Positions 46,077-56,151 are shown, counted from the first letter of the stretch. The stretch: 64,000 nucleotides of DNA from Alphaproteobacteria bacterium (GCA_024742735.1 JANSXV010000002.1:372001-436000), one strand, 5' to 3'. Translations and numbers: made by a program. The notes: generated from the sequence alone by a model not told the origin.

Positions 46077-48179
46077 GTGATCAGACCAGTCATTCTGTGC
46101 GGGGGCGGCGGCACGCGGCTCTGGCCGCTTTCAACGCCGCGCCGACCCAAGCAGTTTCTCAGCCTCTCCGGGCCGCGCTCCATGCTCGCGGAGACCGCCG
46201 CGCGTGTGGCCGATCCGGCAAGGTTCACAAAGCCCATCGCCATCGGCGCGGCGCGCCACGCGCGTCTGTTGCAGGAATCGCTGCCGGGCGCGGACATCCT
46301 GCTGGAGCCGGTGGGGCGCAATTCGGCCCCGCCCATCGCCGCGGCCTGCCTGATGAGCGAGCCGGACGACCTCCTGCTCATCCTGCCCGCCGATCACCAT
46401 ATCGCGGACGTTGCGGCCTTCCGCGCCGCCATAGAGACCGGAGCGGTCGCGGCCGAGGCCGGGCGCCTTGTGACGTTCGGCATCGAGCCTGATCACCCCG
46501 CGACCGGCTATGGCTATATCGAGGCTTCCGGTTCCGGGCCGATCCGGCCGGTGGCCAATTTCCATGAAAAGCCTGAACGCGGCGTCGCCGAGGGCTATCT
46601 CGCGACCGGCGGCTTCTATTGGAACGCCGGGATATTCCTGTTCCGCGCCAGGGCCATGATGGATGCCCTTTCCGCCCACGCGCCGGACATTCTGGACGGG
46701 GTGAAGGCGGCTCTCAGCGACGGGCGGCTCGACCGCGCGGCCTTCTCCGCGGTGCGCGGTGAAAGCATCGACTACGCCGTTCTGGAGCATGCGAAGAATA
46801 TTGATGTCGTGCCGGTCTCAATGGGCTGGAGCGATCTGGGCGATTTCCGCGCCCTCCATGCGGCTGGCGCGCAGGTGTCCGGGGACGATGTCGTGGCCGA
46901 GGGCCATGTGGCGGCGACGGATACGCGCAATGCCTATATCCATGCCGAAGGGCTTCGGGTCGCCGTGCATGGCATGGAGGACGTGGCGGTGGTCGCCACG
47001 CCCGACAGCGTGCTGGTCACCCGGCTGAGCGATGCGGCCGGGATCAAGAAGGTCACCGGTGCGCTGCAGGATCTCGGCGTCACGACCGTGCGCGAGGATC
47101 AGCGCGCCTGGCTGCAGGACTGGCTGTGGGGCGATGTCATGCCGGGCTGGGCCGGGCTCGCCGTGGACCCCCGGACGGGCGGTCTCGTCGAGAATATCGG
47201 GCTGGACGGCCTGCCGCGTGCGGGAGAGACACGACGGGGCCGGATCGCGCCGCGTCAGCTGTTCGCGTTTGCCCGGGCCAAGCGCCTGCACTGGAATCCG
47301 GACGGCGCGGCGGACGGTGTCATCGAGGCTGCGTTGGAATTCCTGGCCGAGAAGGGCCGGGCGTCCGATGGCGGCTGGGTCCACAAGTTCAATGCGGACG
47401 GATCGGTTCAGGACGGCTCCCGCGACCTCTATGACCACGCCTTCATCGCGTTGGCCGGGTCCGAGCTTGCGGCTCTGGGCGATGGCCGGGGCCTGGCGCT
47501 GGCCGACGAAGCCTTCGCGGTGATCGACCAGCTCTTCGCGGACCGGGCCCATGGCGGATGGCATGACCCCGAGACGGCGCCGGGCCTGAAGCGCGCCAAT
47601 CCGCACATGCATTTGCTGGAGGCGAGTCTCGCCCATTACGAGGCGGTGCATGACCCGGCCTCTCTGAAGCGCATCGAGACCATCGTGACCCTGTTCGAGC
47701 GCTGGATGTTCGATCCGGCGAGCGGCGCCATGATCGAGGATTTCGACCCCGACTGGTCGCGCCTTGAAGCGAACCGGATCGAGCCGGGTCACTGCCATGA
47801 ATGGGCCTTCCTGCTCCATGAAACCGAGCGCCTGAGCGGGCGGGACACGGCCAGCTGGCGCCGGCGCCTGATCGACTATGCCGAGCGCGACGGCGTCAGG
47901 GACGGGCTGGCCGTGGACGTGGTCGGCGCTGAGCCGGCGAGCTTCCGCCTGTGGCCGCAGCTGGAGCGCCTGCGCGCCCTGGCCAACACGCCCCGGCCCG
48001 GCGCCGACATTCCGGCCGTGCTGGACCGCATCATCGCGGCCTATCTCAAGCCGGGTCCTGCTCATGGCTGGATCGACAAGCTTGATTCACGGTGTGCGCC
48101 CGCCGTGACCGCCGTGCCGGCGAGCATGCTCTATCATCTCATGACCGCGCTCGCCCCGCTCGCGCCGCCGCGCGGTTGA
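46077..48179 (+). CDS. Mannose-1-phosphate guanylyltransferase fused to an AGE-family isomerase domain
   Basis: A 700-residue fusion. Residues 1-345 form a GDP-mannose pyrophosphorylase: 'CGGGGTRLWPLSTPRRPKQFL', 'EPVGRNSAPPIAAA', 'FHEKPERG' and 'GFYWNAGIFLF'. Residues about 350-690 are an (alpha/alpha)6-barrel of the N-acylglucosamine 2-epimerase/mannose-6-phosphate isomerase (AGE) family, with 'WVHKFNADGSVQD', 'NPHMHLLEASLAHYE' and 'EPGHCHEWAFLL'. Classical ManC fusions carry a cupin isomerase domain instead. The chain could convert fructose-6-phosphate to mannose-6-phosphate and later mannose-1-phosphate to GDP-mannose, with the neighbouring mutase between. I chose the GTG at 46077, after GGGGGG. 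An upstream TTG has no site. Confidence 0.9.
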   Translation: MIRPVILCGGGGTRLWPLSTPRRPKQFLSLSGPRSMLAETAARVADPARFTKPIAIGAARHARLLQESLPGADILLEPVGRNSAPPIAAACLMSEPDDLLLILPADHHIADVAAFRAAIETGAVAAEAGRLVTFGIEPDHPATGYGYIEASGSGPIRPVANFHEKPERGVAEGYLATGGFYWNAGIFLFRARAMMDALSAHAPDILDGVKAALSDGRLDRAAFSAVRGESIDYAVLEHAKNIDVVPVSMGWSDLGDFRALHAAGAQVSGDDVVAEGHVAATDTRNAYIHAEGLRVAVHGMEDVAVVATPDSVLVTRLSDAAGIKKVTGALQDLGVTTVREDQRAWLQDWLWGDVMPGWAGLAVDPRTGGLVENIGLDGLPRAGETRRGRIAPRQLFAFARAKRLHWNPDGAADGVIEAALEFLAEKGRASDGGWVHKFNADGSVQDGSRDLYDHAFIALAGSELAALGDGRGLALADEAFAVIDQLFADRAHGGWHDPETAPGLKRANPHMHLLEASLAHYEAVHDPASLKRIETIVTLFERWMFDPASGAMIEDFDPDWSRLEANRIEPGHCHEWAFLLHETERLSGRDTASWRRRLIDYAERDGVRDGLAVDVVGAEPASFRLWPQLERLRALANTPRPGADIPAVLDRIIAAYLKPGPAHGWIDKLDSRCAPAVTAVPASMLYHLMTALAPLAPPRG

Positions 48180-48199
48180 TCGACGCTGCGGTGAGCAAC

Positions 48200-49930
48200 A
48201 TGGCTGCAGGCCCCGTCATCGACGCCGCCCTGATCGTCGGGCTCGCGGCGTTGCTGCTCTCCGGCAAGGCGGCTCCGGCCAAAGCCTTCGCCTTGTTCGC
48301 GCTGGCGGCGATTGTGACCGGCCGGATCGAGTTTGAGGCCGCCGCCGCCGCCCTGGGGTCGCCGGCGATCTGGGCCGTGGTTTCGCTGGTCATCTTTTCG
48401 CTCGCGCTCGGCAAGCTGGCTGTCCTGAGGCGGGTCTTCTTCGCGCGCCGCCCCCAGGGTCTCAGGCTCACCCTCGCCCGGCTTCTGGGAGCAGCCTGGG
48501 CGGTTTCGGCGGCGGTGCCGAATACGGCGGTCGTGGCGGCCATGCTCGGCCCGGCCTCACGCCGGCCCAACGTCACCGCTCATCAGTTGCTCCTGCCTCT
48601 GTCCTACATGGCGCTCGCGGCGGGCATGATGACCCCGTTCGGAACGTCTGCGAGCCTGATGGTGGTCGGTCAGGCCGGCGCCGAGGGCGTCAGCCTTTCG
48701 GTGCTGGACTTCCTGATACCAGGGGCGGTCACCGCCGCCGGCGTGTTCATCGTCCTGACGCTGGCCGCCCCCCTGCTGCTGAAGGAGCAGGCGGCAGGCT
48801 CAACCGAAGACGCCGAGGTGTTCGCGGTCGAAGCCTGGCTGCCGGACGGCTCGCGCCTTGCCGGGCGCACCGTGGCGGACGCCCGTCTGCGTCATCTGCA
48901 CAGCTTCTACCTCGCCGAGATCATTAGAGGCGAACGCCTGATCGCGCCGGTTCGACCCAATCAGCCGCTGGCCGCAGGCGACCGCCTGATCTTTGTGGGC
49001 GACATCAATCACATGGATGAGCTTCAGGCCATCTCGGGGCTGGAGCTGCATCGTGGCGAAGACGGCTATCGCCATGAGAACACCTACCGCGCCGTCGTGT
49101 CAGCGGAGTCTATTCTGGTCGGGCGCACCTTGCGCGAGGTGGAGTTCCGCTCGCGCTTTGACGCCTCCGTGCTGGCCGTGCGGCGCGCGGACCAGGCCGT
49201 TTCCGGCAAGCTGGGCGAGGTCCGTCTGCAGCCGGGCGATCTGCTGCTCCTGGCGGCCGGCTCCGACTTCCATGCCCGGGACAATCTGCGCGCCAACCTG
49301 CACGTGCTCGATTCCGATGACTCGGGACTGGCGATGCTGTCGACGCGCAACGCGATCCTGATGGGGCTCGCCTTCGCCGGCTTTCTGGTCGCGGCGCTGT
49401 TCCAGCTCGCTCCCATCGCGCTGGCCGCGCTGTGCCTCGCGGCTGCTGCGGTTTTGTTTGACTGGGTCTCACCACGCGAAGCGCGGCGGAACTTTCCCTT
49501 TGATCTGGTGATCGTCCTGTGGGGCGCAGTTCTGCTGAGTTTGCTGGTGAGGGAGTCCGGCCTGTCAGGCTTCATCGCAGGTCATGTCGCGGCCTTGTCG
49601 GCCGGGCTGCCGGCCGTGGCGGCTTTGGCGGCGATCTTCTTCATGGCCTGGCTCATGACGGAATTCTTCTCCAACACCAGCGCGGCCCTGATCGCGCTGC
49701 CCGTTGCGCTGGACACCGCAGCGGCGACGGGCGCGGATCCGGCGGCTTTCGCGCTGGCCGCCGCCTTCGGCGCCAGCGCCAGCTTCTTCATGCCGTTCGG
49801 CTATCAGACCCACCTCATGGTGCTTAGCCCGGGGCGCTATCACCTGTCGGACTATTTGCGGCTGGGCGCGGCGGCGTTCATCGTCTATTCCAGCCTCGCC
49901 CTCCTCAGCCTTTCCTTCTTCAGCCTATGA
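48200..49930 (+). CDS. SLC13/DASS-type anion permease with two TrkA-C domains, probable sulfate transporter
   Basis: A 576-residue membrane transporter: hydrophobic helices flank a central soluble part (about 205-385) that holds two RCK/TrkA-C domains ('LAAGDRLIFVGDINHMDEL' and 'LQPGDLLLLAAGSDF'). The signature loops 'TPFGTSASLMVVGQAG' and 'SNTSAALIALPVAL'/'MPFGYQTHLMV' match the Na+/sulfate or dicarboxylate symporter superfamily. Its stop overlaps the region of cysQ, and cysD-cysNC follow, so sulfate is the likely cargo (inference from context). Start choice between GTG 48191 and ATG 48200 is open. I used the ATG behind GGTGAG. Confidence 0.87.
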   Translation: MAAGPVIDAALIVGLAALLLSGKAAPAKAFALFALAAIVTGRIEFEAAAAALGSPAIWAVVSLVIFSLALGKLAVLRRVFFARRPQGLRLTLARLLGAAWAVSAAVPNTAVVAAMLGPASRRPNVTAHQLLLPLSYMALAAGMMTPFGTSASLMVVGQAGAEGVSLSVLDFLIPGAVTAAGVFIVLTLAAPLLLKEQAAGSTEDAEVFAVEAWLPDGSRLAGRTVADARLRHLHSFYLAEIIRGERLIAPVRPNQPLAAGDRLIFVGDINHMDELQAISGLELHRGEDGYRHENTYRAVVSAESILVGRTLREVEFRSRFDASVLAVRRADQAVSGKLGEVRLQPGDLLLLAAGSDFHARDNLRANLHVLDSDDSGLAMLSTRNAILMGLAFAGFLVAALFQLAPIALAALCLAAAAVLFDWVSPREARRNFPFDLVIVLWGAVLLSLLVRESGLSGFIAGHVAALSAGLPAVAALAAIFFMAWLMTEFFSNTSAALIALPVALDTAAATGADPAAFALAAAFGASASFFMPFGYQTHLMVLSPGRYHLSDYLRLGAAAFIVYSSLALLSLSFFSL

Positions 49931-49944
49931 CCGGAGCATCATCC

Positions 49945-50742
49945 ATGACGACGACAAACACCGAGCTGGCGCACGCCTTCGCCGAGATCTGCCTGAAGGC
50001 GGCCCTTCCTGTGATGGAGGTCTACGCCCAGGAATTCACGCCTGAGCAAAAGGAAGATCGCTCTCCTGTGACCGAGGCCGACAAGCGTGCGGAGGTGGTC
50101 ATTCTTGAAGCGCTCAAGGACGTGCTTCCCGACGTTCCGGTTCTGGCCGAGGAAAGCTTCAGTGCGGGCGTGCGGCCGGAGGTCTCCGACCGATTCCTGC
50201 TGGTCGATCCGGTTGATGGCACCAAGGAATTCATCAAGAAAAATGGTGAGTTCACGATCAACATCGCCTTGATCGAGAACGGCGTCCCGGTGGCGGGTTG
50301 CGTGTATGCGCCGGCGCTTGAACGCCTCTATGTCGGCGCCGATGGCGCTGCTGCGGCCGGCGCGGCGAAACCCGGCGACGACTTCGACGCAGCGAGCCTG
50401 TCGCCGATCAAGGTGCGCGATGGCTCCGCTCCGGAAAAGATCGCGGTGATGAGCCGGTCTCACGCCGATGAGGAAACCCGCAAGTTCGCTGAAGACCAGG
50501 GCGTCACGGAAACGATCTCGGCGGGCTCCTCGCTGAAGTTCTGCCGCGTTGCGGAAGGCGCGGCGGACCTCTATCCGCGCTTCGGTCCGACCATGGAGTG
50601 GGATACCGGCGCCGGCCACGCCGTGGTCAATGGAGCCGGCGGCAAGGTGACCCGGCCTGACGGCTCGCCGTTCCTGTACGGCAAGGTCGATACTGGCTAT
50701 CTGAATGGACCGTTCGTGGTCTGGGCCCAGCCCAAAGCCTGA
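49945..50742 (+). CDS. cysQ: 3'(2'),5'-bisphosphate nucleotidase CysQ
   Basis: IMPase-fold phosphatase that removes the 3'-phosphate from PAP (and PAPS), recycling the by-product of sulfotransfer and sulfate reduction. It has 265 residues with metal motifs LAEES (E69-E70), D88-P-V-D91-G-T-K-E-F and 'MEWDTGAGHAVVNGAGG', and the CysQ-type 'FIKKNGEFTINIALIENG'. I place the start at 49945, 8 bases after GGAG. The ATG at 49927 overlaps the transporter stop and is an alternative. It lies in a sulfate-activation block. Confidence 0.94.
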   Translation: MTTTNTELAHAFAEICLKAALPVMEVYAQEFTPEQKEDRSPVTEADKRAEVVILEALKDVLPDVPVLAEESFSAGVRPEVSDRFLLVDPVDGTKEFIKKNGEFTINIALIENGVPVAGCVYAPALERLYVGADGAAAAGAAKPGDDFDAASLSPIKVRDGSAPEKIAVMSRSHADEETRKFAEDQGVTETISAGSSLKFCRVAEGAADLYPRFGPTMEWDTGAGHAVVNGAGGKVTRPDGSPFLYGKVDTGYLNGPFVVWAQPKA

Positions 50743-50763
50743 TTTCCCGGACAGGTCCGCATG

Positions 50764-50797
50764 AAAACGCCGGCTCGAAACCGAGCCGGCGTTTTTT
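50764..50797. terminator. Bidirectional terminator between cysQ and cysNC
   Basis: A perfect 14-bp stem, aaaacgccggctcg (50764-50777) against cgagccggcgtttt (50782-50795), with a 4-base loop, has A-runs and T-runs on both sides. It serves both convergent operons. Confidence 0.93.
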
Positions 50798-50819
50798 GTG
50801 CCTGTGATCTGACTTCAGC

Positions 50820-52718
50820 CTAGCCGATCAGCTTGTTGTCGATCAGGCGCTGAATGACCTGCTCGGCAGCCTGTTCGGCGGACATTTCGCCGGTTTCAAG
50901 ATGCAGCTCGGCATGCTCCGGCGCTTCATACGGGCTGTCGAAGCCGGTGAAGTTCTTGATCTCGCCGGCCTGCGCCTTCTTGTAGAGGCCCTTGGGGTCG
51001 CGCTGCATGCACACTTCCAGCGGCGCATCGACAAAGACTTCGATGAACTCGCCTTCGCCGACCAGCTCGCGCACCATCTGGCGCTCCGAGCGGAAGGGCG
51101 AGATGAAGGAGCAGGTGACGATCAGGCCGGCGTCGACCATGAGCTTGGCGACTTCGCCGATCCGGCGGATATTCTCCACACGGTCTGAGTCGGTGAAGCC
51201 CAGATCCCGGTTCAGCCCGTGACGCACATTGTCGCCGTCGAGCGAATAGGTGTGGCGGCCAGCTTCGGCGAGCTTGCGCTCGACCAGGTTGGCGATGGTC
51301 GACTTGCCCGCTCCGGACAGGCCGGTGAACCACAGCACAGCCGGCTTCTGACCCTTAAGCTCCGACCGGCGCGCCTTGTCCACATCCATGGCGTGGGTGT
51401 GCACGTTGCTCGCGCGGCGCAGCGAGAATTCAATCATCCCGGCCGCGACCGTCTGGTTGGTGAAGCGGTCGACCAGGATGAACGATCCCGTTTCGCGCTG
51501 ATCGGTGTACGGATCAAAGGCGATCGGGTTCGACGTGTTCAGCGTACACACGCCGATTTCGTTGAGCTTCAGGCTCTTGCCCGGCTCCTTCTCGAACGTG
51601 TTGATGTTCAGCTTGTGCTTCAGCGTCGTCACCGAGACCGGCGTGACCTGCCCCCCCGCCTTCAGCAGGTAGGAGCGTCCAGGCAACATCTCCTCATCGG
51701 TCATCCAGAGCAGCTCGGCGGCGAACTGGCTCGAGACCTCGGGCGGGGACTTGGCGTCGACCAGCATGTCGCCGCGCGCGATGTCGATCTCGCGGTCCAG
51801 CATCAGCGTCACGGCGTCGCCGGCGGAGGCCTCGTCAAGGTCCTGGTCTGCGGTGACGATTCGGCTGATCAGCGCGGTCTTTCCACTATGGGCCACGCGC
51901 ACTTCATCTCCGGGCTTCACGGTCCCTGCCGCGATCGTCCCCGCGAAGCCGCGGAAATCGAGATTGGGACGGTTCACCCACTGCACGGGGAAGCGGAAGG
52001 CGAACGCCTTTTCTTCTTCCGTCGCGGTGTCGACACGCTCCAGATGCTCCATGAGCGTCGGGCCGTCATACCACTTCATGGCGTCGGAGCGCTGGAAGAT
52101 ATTGTCGCCATAGCGCGCAGACATGGGCACCGGCGTGATGGTCGCGAAGCCCAGATTCTCCGCGATGGTCATGTAGTCGGAGACGATCTCGTGGAAGCGC
52201 GCGCGGCTATGTTCCACAAGGTCCATCTTGTTGACCGCCAGCACGGCGTGGCGGATGCCCATCATGTTGGCGATATAGGTGTGACGCCGCGTCTGGGGCA
52301 GAACGCCCTTGCGCGCGTCGACCAGGATGATGGCCAGGTCCGCCGTTGAGGCGCCGGTGGCCATATTGCGCGTGTATTGCTCGTGGCCGGGGGTGTCGGC
52401 GGTAATGAACTTGCGCTTCTCGGTGTTGAAGAAGCGATAGGCCACGTCGATCGTGATGCCCTGCTCGCGTTCGGCCTCGAGCCCGTCAAGCAGAAGCGCG
52501 AAATCGATCTCGTCGCCGGCGGTGCCGTGCTTCTTCGACTCATTTTCCAGGATCCGGATCTGATCTTCGAACAGGAGTTTGGAATCGAACAGCAGGCGGC
52601 CGATCAGGGTGGACTTGCCGTCATCGACAGAACCGCAGGTGATGAAGCGCAGCACGCCGCGTTCGCCGGCGCGCGTCAGACGCTCCAGGACCTCGGCGCG
52701 GGTATCTCCGTCAGCCAT
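50820..52718 (-). CDS. cysNC: Bifunctional sulfate adenylyltransferase subunit 1 / APS kinase (CysN-CysC fusion)
   Basis: The N-terminal GTPase (about 1-440) is the regulatory CysN subunit of ATP sulfurylase, with '[15 protein letters not shown]', '[15 protein letters not shown]' and 'NKMDLV'. The C-terminal domain (about 450-632) is APS kinase, with '[16 protein letters not shown]', '[16 protein letters not shown]' and '[11 protein letters not shown]'-like [11 protein letters not shown]. Together with CysD it makes PAPS from sulfate. The fusion is the NodQ-type architecture. It overlaps cysD by one base (TAATG). PAPS serves either sulfate reduction or sulfation. No cysH or cysIJ is in the window. 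Confidence 0.97.
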   Translation of the reverse strand: MADGDTRAEVLERLTRAGERGVLRFITCGSVDDGKSTLIGRLLFDSKLLFEDQIRILENESKKHGTAGDEIDFALLLDGLEAEREQGITIDVAYRFFNTEKRKFITADTPGHEQYTRNMATGASTADLAIILVDARKGVLPQTRRHTYIANMMGIRHAVLAVNKMDLVEHSRARFHEIVSDYMTIAENLGFATITPVPMSARYGDNIFQRSDAMKWYDGPTLMEHLERVDTATEEEKAFAFRFPVQWVNRPNLDFRGFAGTIAAGTVKPGDEVRVAHSGKTALISRIVTADQDLDEASAGDAVTLMLDREIDIARGDMLVDAKSPPEVSSQFAAELLWMTDEEMLPGRSYLLKAGGQVTPVSVTTLKHKLNINTFEKEPGKSLKLNEIGVCTLNTSNPIAFDPYTDQRETGSFILVDRFTNQTVAAGMIEFSLRRASNVHTHAMDVDKARRSELKGQKPAVLWFTGLSGAGKSTIANLVERKLAEAGRHTYSLDGDNVRHGLNRDLGFTDSDRVENIRRIGEVAKLMVDAGLIVTCSFISPFRSERQMVRELVGEGEFIEVFVDAPLEVCMQRDPKGLYKKAQAGEIKNFTGFDSPYEAPEHAELHLETGEMSAEQAAEQVIQRLIDNKLIG

Positions 52719-53692
52719 TAGAAATACCCCTCGCGCTTTTTCTTCTCCATGGAGCCGGCCTCGTCGAAGTCGATCAGGCGACCGGCGCGTTCGGAGGTGC
52801 GCGCCGTCAGCATTTCAAGAACAATGTCGTCCAGCGTCTCCGCCTCGCTCTCCACCGCGCCGGTGAGCGGGTAGCAGCCCAGCGTGCGGAACCGGACCTT
52901 CTTCATCTCCGCGGTCTCACCGGCGTTCAGCTTCATCCGGTCGTCGTCGACCATGATCAGCGTGCCTTCACGCTCCACCACGGGGCGTTCGGCGGCGAAG
53001 TAGAGCGGGACGATGGGAATGTCTTCTTCCAGGATGTACTGCCAGATATCGACTTCGGTCCAGTTGGACAGCGGGAACACGCGGATGCTTTCACCCTTGC
53101 GGATGCGCGTATTGAAGATGCGCCACAGCTCCGGGCGCTGATTGCGCGGGTCCCAGGCGTGGGCTTCGTTGCGGAAGGAGAAGACGCGCTCCTTTGCTCG
53201 GCTCTTCTCCTCGTCGCGGCGCCCGCCGCCGAAGGCGGCGTCATACTTGCCGTCATTGAGCGCCTGAAGCAGCCCGTCCGTGCGCATGACCTGGGTGTGC
53301 AGGGCTGATCCGTGCACGAAGGGATCAATCTGGCGTGCGCGGCCCTCTTCATTGACCCAGACGATCATGTCCAGCCCCAACGCCTCCGCGAGCGTGTCGC
53401 GGAAGGCGCCCATGGCCTGAAACTCCCACAGGGAGTCGATATGCAGGAACGGGAAGGGCGGCTTGGCCGGCCAGAACGCCTTCATGGCCAGGTGCAGCAT
53501 CACCGTGGAGTCCTTGCCGATCGAATACAGCATGACCGGCCGCTCAAACTCTGCGGCGACTTCACGCATGATATGGATGGCTTCGGCTTCAAGGGCTGCG
53601 AGATGCGGCGACAAGGCGCGCTTTCGCGGCTGGCGACCCGCTCCGAACCGGTCAGCATAGGCTCGGATCGCGTCGGTGTTCGTTTCAATCAT
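52718..53692 (-). CDS. cysD: Sulfate adenylyltransferase subunit 2
   Basis: Catalytic subunit that adenylates sulfate to APS using ATP. The 324-residue protein is larger than E. coli CysD by about 20 residues at the N-terminus. It has the PP-loop SIGKDS (57-62), '[12 protein letters not shown]', '[18 protein letters not shown]', '[11 protein letters not shown]', '[13 protein letters not shown]' and the typical end KKKREGYF. It is the first gene of cysD-cysNC, transcribed toward cysQ. Confidence 0.97.
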   Translation of the reverse strand: MIETNTDAIRAYADRFGAGRQPRKRALSPHLAALEAEAIHIMREVAAEFERPVMLYSIGKDSTVMLHLAMKAFWPAKPPFPFLHIDSLWEFQAMGAFRDTLAEALGLDMIVWVNEEGRARQIDPFVHGSALHTQVMRTDGLLQALNDGKYDAAFGGGRRDEEKSRAKERVFSFRNEAHAWDPRNQRPELWRIFNTRIRKGESIRVFPLSNWTEVDIWQYILEEDIPIVPLYFAAERPVVEREGTLIMVDDDRMKLNAGETAEMKKVRFRTLGCYPLTGAVESEAETLDDIVLEMLTARTSERAGRLIDFDEAGSMEKKKREGYF

Positions 53693-53802
53693 GGCTGCGC
53701 CCCTCTTATCGGGGCCGTGCTAGATCAGATACTCGGGAAAGGCAAGGCGCGGGTCCGCCTGGATGTTGCGCTGCAGCACATCGTGTGAATGAGCTGTGGA
53801 GG

Positions 53803-54678
53803 CTATCGCGTCCTGCGCCATGTTTCGAAAGCGGCTGCCAGACCCTTTCGCCAGTCGGGCGGACGAAGACCAGTCGCGTCAGTCAGCCGGCGCCCGCCCA
53901 GCCGGCTGTCAGCTGGTCTTGCAGCTGGTCTTGGGAACGCCGCTGAACTCACCGGGCGGATCCCGGCGTCCGGCCCGCCTGCGGCGGCCGACACCGCGAG
54001 CGCGGCTTCGGCGAACCGGGCCCAGCTCACATGGGGCTCGCCGCAGGCATGGAATACGCCAGCCGCATCGCGCTGACCGGCGAGCGCCAGCACCGCGTCG
54101 GCGAGATCTGCGGCCGGGGTCGGCCCGGTCAGCTGATCGTCGACGACATCGATCGCATCGCGCTCGGCGGCCAGGCGCCACATGGCGCTGGGAAAGTCCG
54201 CACCGCGTCCGCTGAACACCGCGCTGGTGCGCACCACGGCCGCTTCCGGATGGGCCTGAAGGACACGCTTTTCACCCGCCAGCTTGGTGCGGCCATAGGC
54301 GTTCACCGGGGCCGGTTCGGCGCCTTCCGCAAACGGTCCTTCGCGATCATCGCCGCCGAACACATAGTCGGTGGAAACCTGGATAAAGCGCGCGCCGATC
54401 CGCCGCGCAGCGTGTGCGGCCTCGCCGGCGGCCTCGGCGTTGATCCGCCAGGCGGCCTCTTCCTCGGTTTCTGCGGCGTCGACGGCCGTCCAGGCGGCGG
54501 CGTTGATGACGGCGCGCGGGGCGAGCTGCTGGATCAGGCGCGCTGCTGCGCCGGGGACAGACAGGTTCGCCTGAGCGCGGCCTGCGCATACGACCCTGCC
54601 GAACCCGGCCGGTCCGGCCTCCGCCAGCGCGCGGGCGAGCTGGCCGTTCCGGCCGAGGACGAGGAGCAAACCGCTCAA
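53803..54678 (-). CDS. rfbD: dTDP-4-dehydrorhamnose reductase
   Basis: Last enzyme of dTDP-L-rhamnose synthesis. It has 291 residues from a TTG start that overlaps the rfbC stop (TTGA), with the NAD(P) motif LLVLGRNGQLARAL, 'VINAAAWTAVDAAE', 'QVSTDYVFGGDD', and the catalytic Y-x-x-x-K in NAYGRTKLAGE. rfbA and rfbB, needed to make the dTDP-4-keto-6-deoxyglucose substrate, are not in the window. The short downstream gap to cysD (110 bp) contains no clear terminator. Confidence 0.92.
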   Translation of the reverse strand: MSGLLLVLGRNGQLARALAEAGPAGFGRVVCAGRAQANLSVPGAAARLIQQLAPRAVINAAAWTAVDAAETEEEAAWRINAEAAGEAAHAARRIGARFIQVSTDYVFGGDDREGPFAEGAEPAPVNAYGRTKLAGEKRVLQAHPEAAVVRTSAVFSGRGADFPSAMWRLAAERDAIDVVDDQLTGPTPAADLADAVLALAGQRDAAGVFHACGEPHVSWARFAEAALAVSAAAGGPDAGIRPVSSAAFPRPAARPADSRLGGRRLTDATGLRPPDWRKGLAAAFETWRRTR

Positions 54679-55256
54679 CGTTGCGATCCAGTCTGTGAGC
54701 CAGCCTTGGCCGGGAAAAGCGGCCCGGCGTCTCTCAGGCGGGGTGCGGCGGCGTCCTTGTCCGACAGGATGGGATCGCTCACGCCCCAGTCGATGGCAAG
54801 ATCAGGATCATTCCAGGCAATCGACCGGTCGGCCTGGCCGTCATAGGCGGCGGTGACCTTGTAGGCGACCCGGGTGGCCGGCGTCAGCGTGACGAAGCCA
54901 TGCAGGAAGCCCGGCGGCGCCCAGAGGCGAACGGAATCGTCTGCGGCCAGCTCCACGGCCAGGTGGCGGCCGAATGTGGGCGAACCCTCGCGCACATCCA
55001 CGATGATGTCGCGGATGGCGCCGGTCAGGACGCCCACAAGCTTGCCCTGCGCGGCGGGCGGGACCTGACAATGCAGGCCGCGCAGCGTTCCGGCGCTGGC
55101 GGAATAGGAGAGATTGTCCTGGACGAATGTCTCACCGAAACCGGCTTCGGCGAGCCGGGGCTCAGACCAGGTTTCTTCGAACCAGCCGCGCCTGTCGCCG
55201 AAACGGCGTCCCCGGATCAGGAGCGCGCCGTCCAGCTCGAGCGGTTCGATCTCCAT
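54675..55256 (-). CDS. rfbC: dTDP-4-dehydrorhamnose 3,5-epimerase
   Basis: Cupin-fold epimerase of the rhamnose pathway. It has 193 residues with 'GRRFGDRRGWFEETW', 'FVQDNLSYSASAGTLRGLHCQ' (catalytic base H62), 'VDVREGSPTFGRHLAVEL' and 'LWAPPGFLHGFVTL'. It lies between galU (19 bases upstream) and rfbD (overlapping), so the three form one minus-strand operon. Confidence 0.95.
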   Translation of the reverse strand: MEIEPLELDGALLIRGRRFGDRRGWFEETWSEPRLAEAGFGETFVQDNLSYSASAGTLRGLHCQVPPAAQGKLVGVLTGAIRDIIVDVREGSPTFGRHLAVELAADDSVRLWAPPGFLHGFVTLTPATRVAYKVTAAYDGQADRSIAWNDPDLAIDWGVSDPILSDKDAAAPRLRDAGPLFPAKAGSQTGSQR

Positions 55257-55275
55257 GGCCTGCGCCTTCCCGGGG

Positions 55276-56151
55276 TCAGAGGTCTCTCGCGGCGTCCCTG
55301 ATCAGGCGCGCCGCGTCAGCGCCATGGCTCTCACTTTCCAGCGCGAGCGCCATGAACGCCTTGAGATAGCCGAGCTTGGAGCCGGTGTCATAGGTGCGCC
55401 CGGTGAATTCGACCGCGTGGAACGGCCGGGTGTCGATCAAGGTCGCCATGGCGTCGGTCAGCTGGATCTCGCCGCCGGCGCCGGCCTGCTGGCGCTCCAG
55501 CAGATCGAAGATCTCCGGCTCAAGGATATAGCGCCCGGAGATCACCAGGTTGGACGGCGCGTCCTCCACTTTCGGCTTTTCCACGAGGCCGCGCACCGGC
55601 GCCTGACCGTCAGTGAACTCACCGACATCGACCACGCCATATTTGGAGACGTCTTCGCGCGGGACCTGCTCCACGGAGATGAGATTGCCGCCGGTCCGGG
55701 CGTGGGCGGCGGTCAGCTGGGCCATGCAGGGCGGGTCGGAGACCATGATCATGTCCGGCAGCAGCACCGCGAACGGTTCATCCCCGATGATGTCGCGCGC
55801 GCACCACACCGCATGGCCAAGGCCGAGCGGGGATTGCTGACGGACGAAGCTGCAGGCCCCGGCCACCGGAACGTGGGTCTGAAGCTCCTTCAGCGTCTCG
55901 GTCTTGCCGGCGCGCTCCAGCATGGCTTCAAGCTCGAAGGCCTGGTCGAAATAGTCCTCGATGGCGGACTTGTTGCGGCCGGTGACGAACACGAAGTGCT
56001 CGATCCCGGCGGCTCTGGCTTCGTCGATGACGTATTGCAGCGCAGGACGGTCGAAGACCGGCAGCATTTCCTTCGGCGTCACCTTGGTGGCGGGCAGCAC
56101 GCGGGTGCCGAGGCCCGCCACGGGAAGAACAGCTTTGCGAACCTTGGCCAT
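55276..56151 (-). CDS. galU: UTP-glucose-1-phosphate uridylyltransferase
   Basis: Makes UDP-glucose, the substrate of the ugd product at 40.6 kb and of many surface polysaccharides. The 291-residue protein has the nucleotide-binding 'LPVAGLGTRVLPATKVTPKE', 'MLPVFDRPALQYVIDEA', 'QSPLGLGHAVWCARD', 'VLLPDMIMV' and 'GRYILEPEIFDLLE'. First gene of galU-rfbC-rfbD, divergent from the hydroxyacid dehydrogenase gene. Confidence 0.97.
   Translation of the reverse strand: MAKVRKAVLPVAGLGTRVLPATKVTPKEMLPVFDRPALQYVIDEARAAGIEHFVFVTGRNKSAIEDYFDQAFELEAMLERAGKTETLKELQTHVPVAGACSFVRQQSPLGLGHAVWCARDIIGDEPFAVLLPDMIMVSDPPCMAQLTAAHARTGGNLISVEQVPREDVSKYGVVDVGEFTDGQAPVRGLVEKPKVEDAPSNLVISGRYILEPEIFDLLERQQAGAGGEIQLTDAMATLIDTRPFHAVEFTGRTYDTGSKLGYLKAFMALALESESHGADAARLIRDAARDL

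Noticed and set aside
53693-53802. Possible SAM-type riboswitch upstream of cysD
   Set aside because: No conserved core or stable multi-stem fold is visible in the 110 bases, much of which is the end of rfbD on the same strand.
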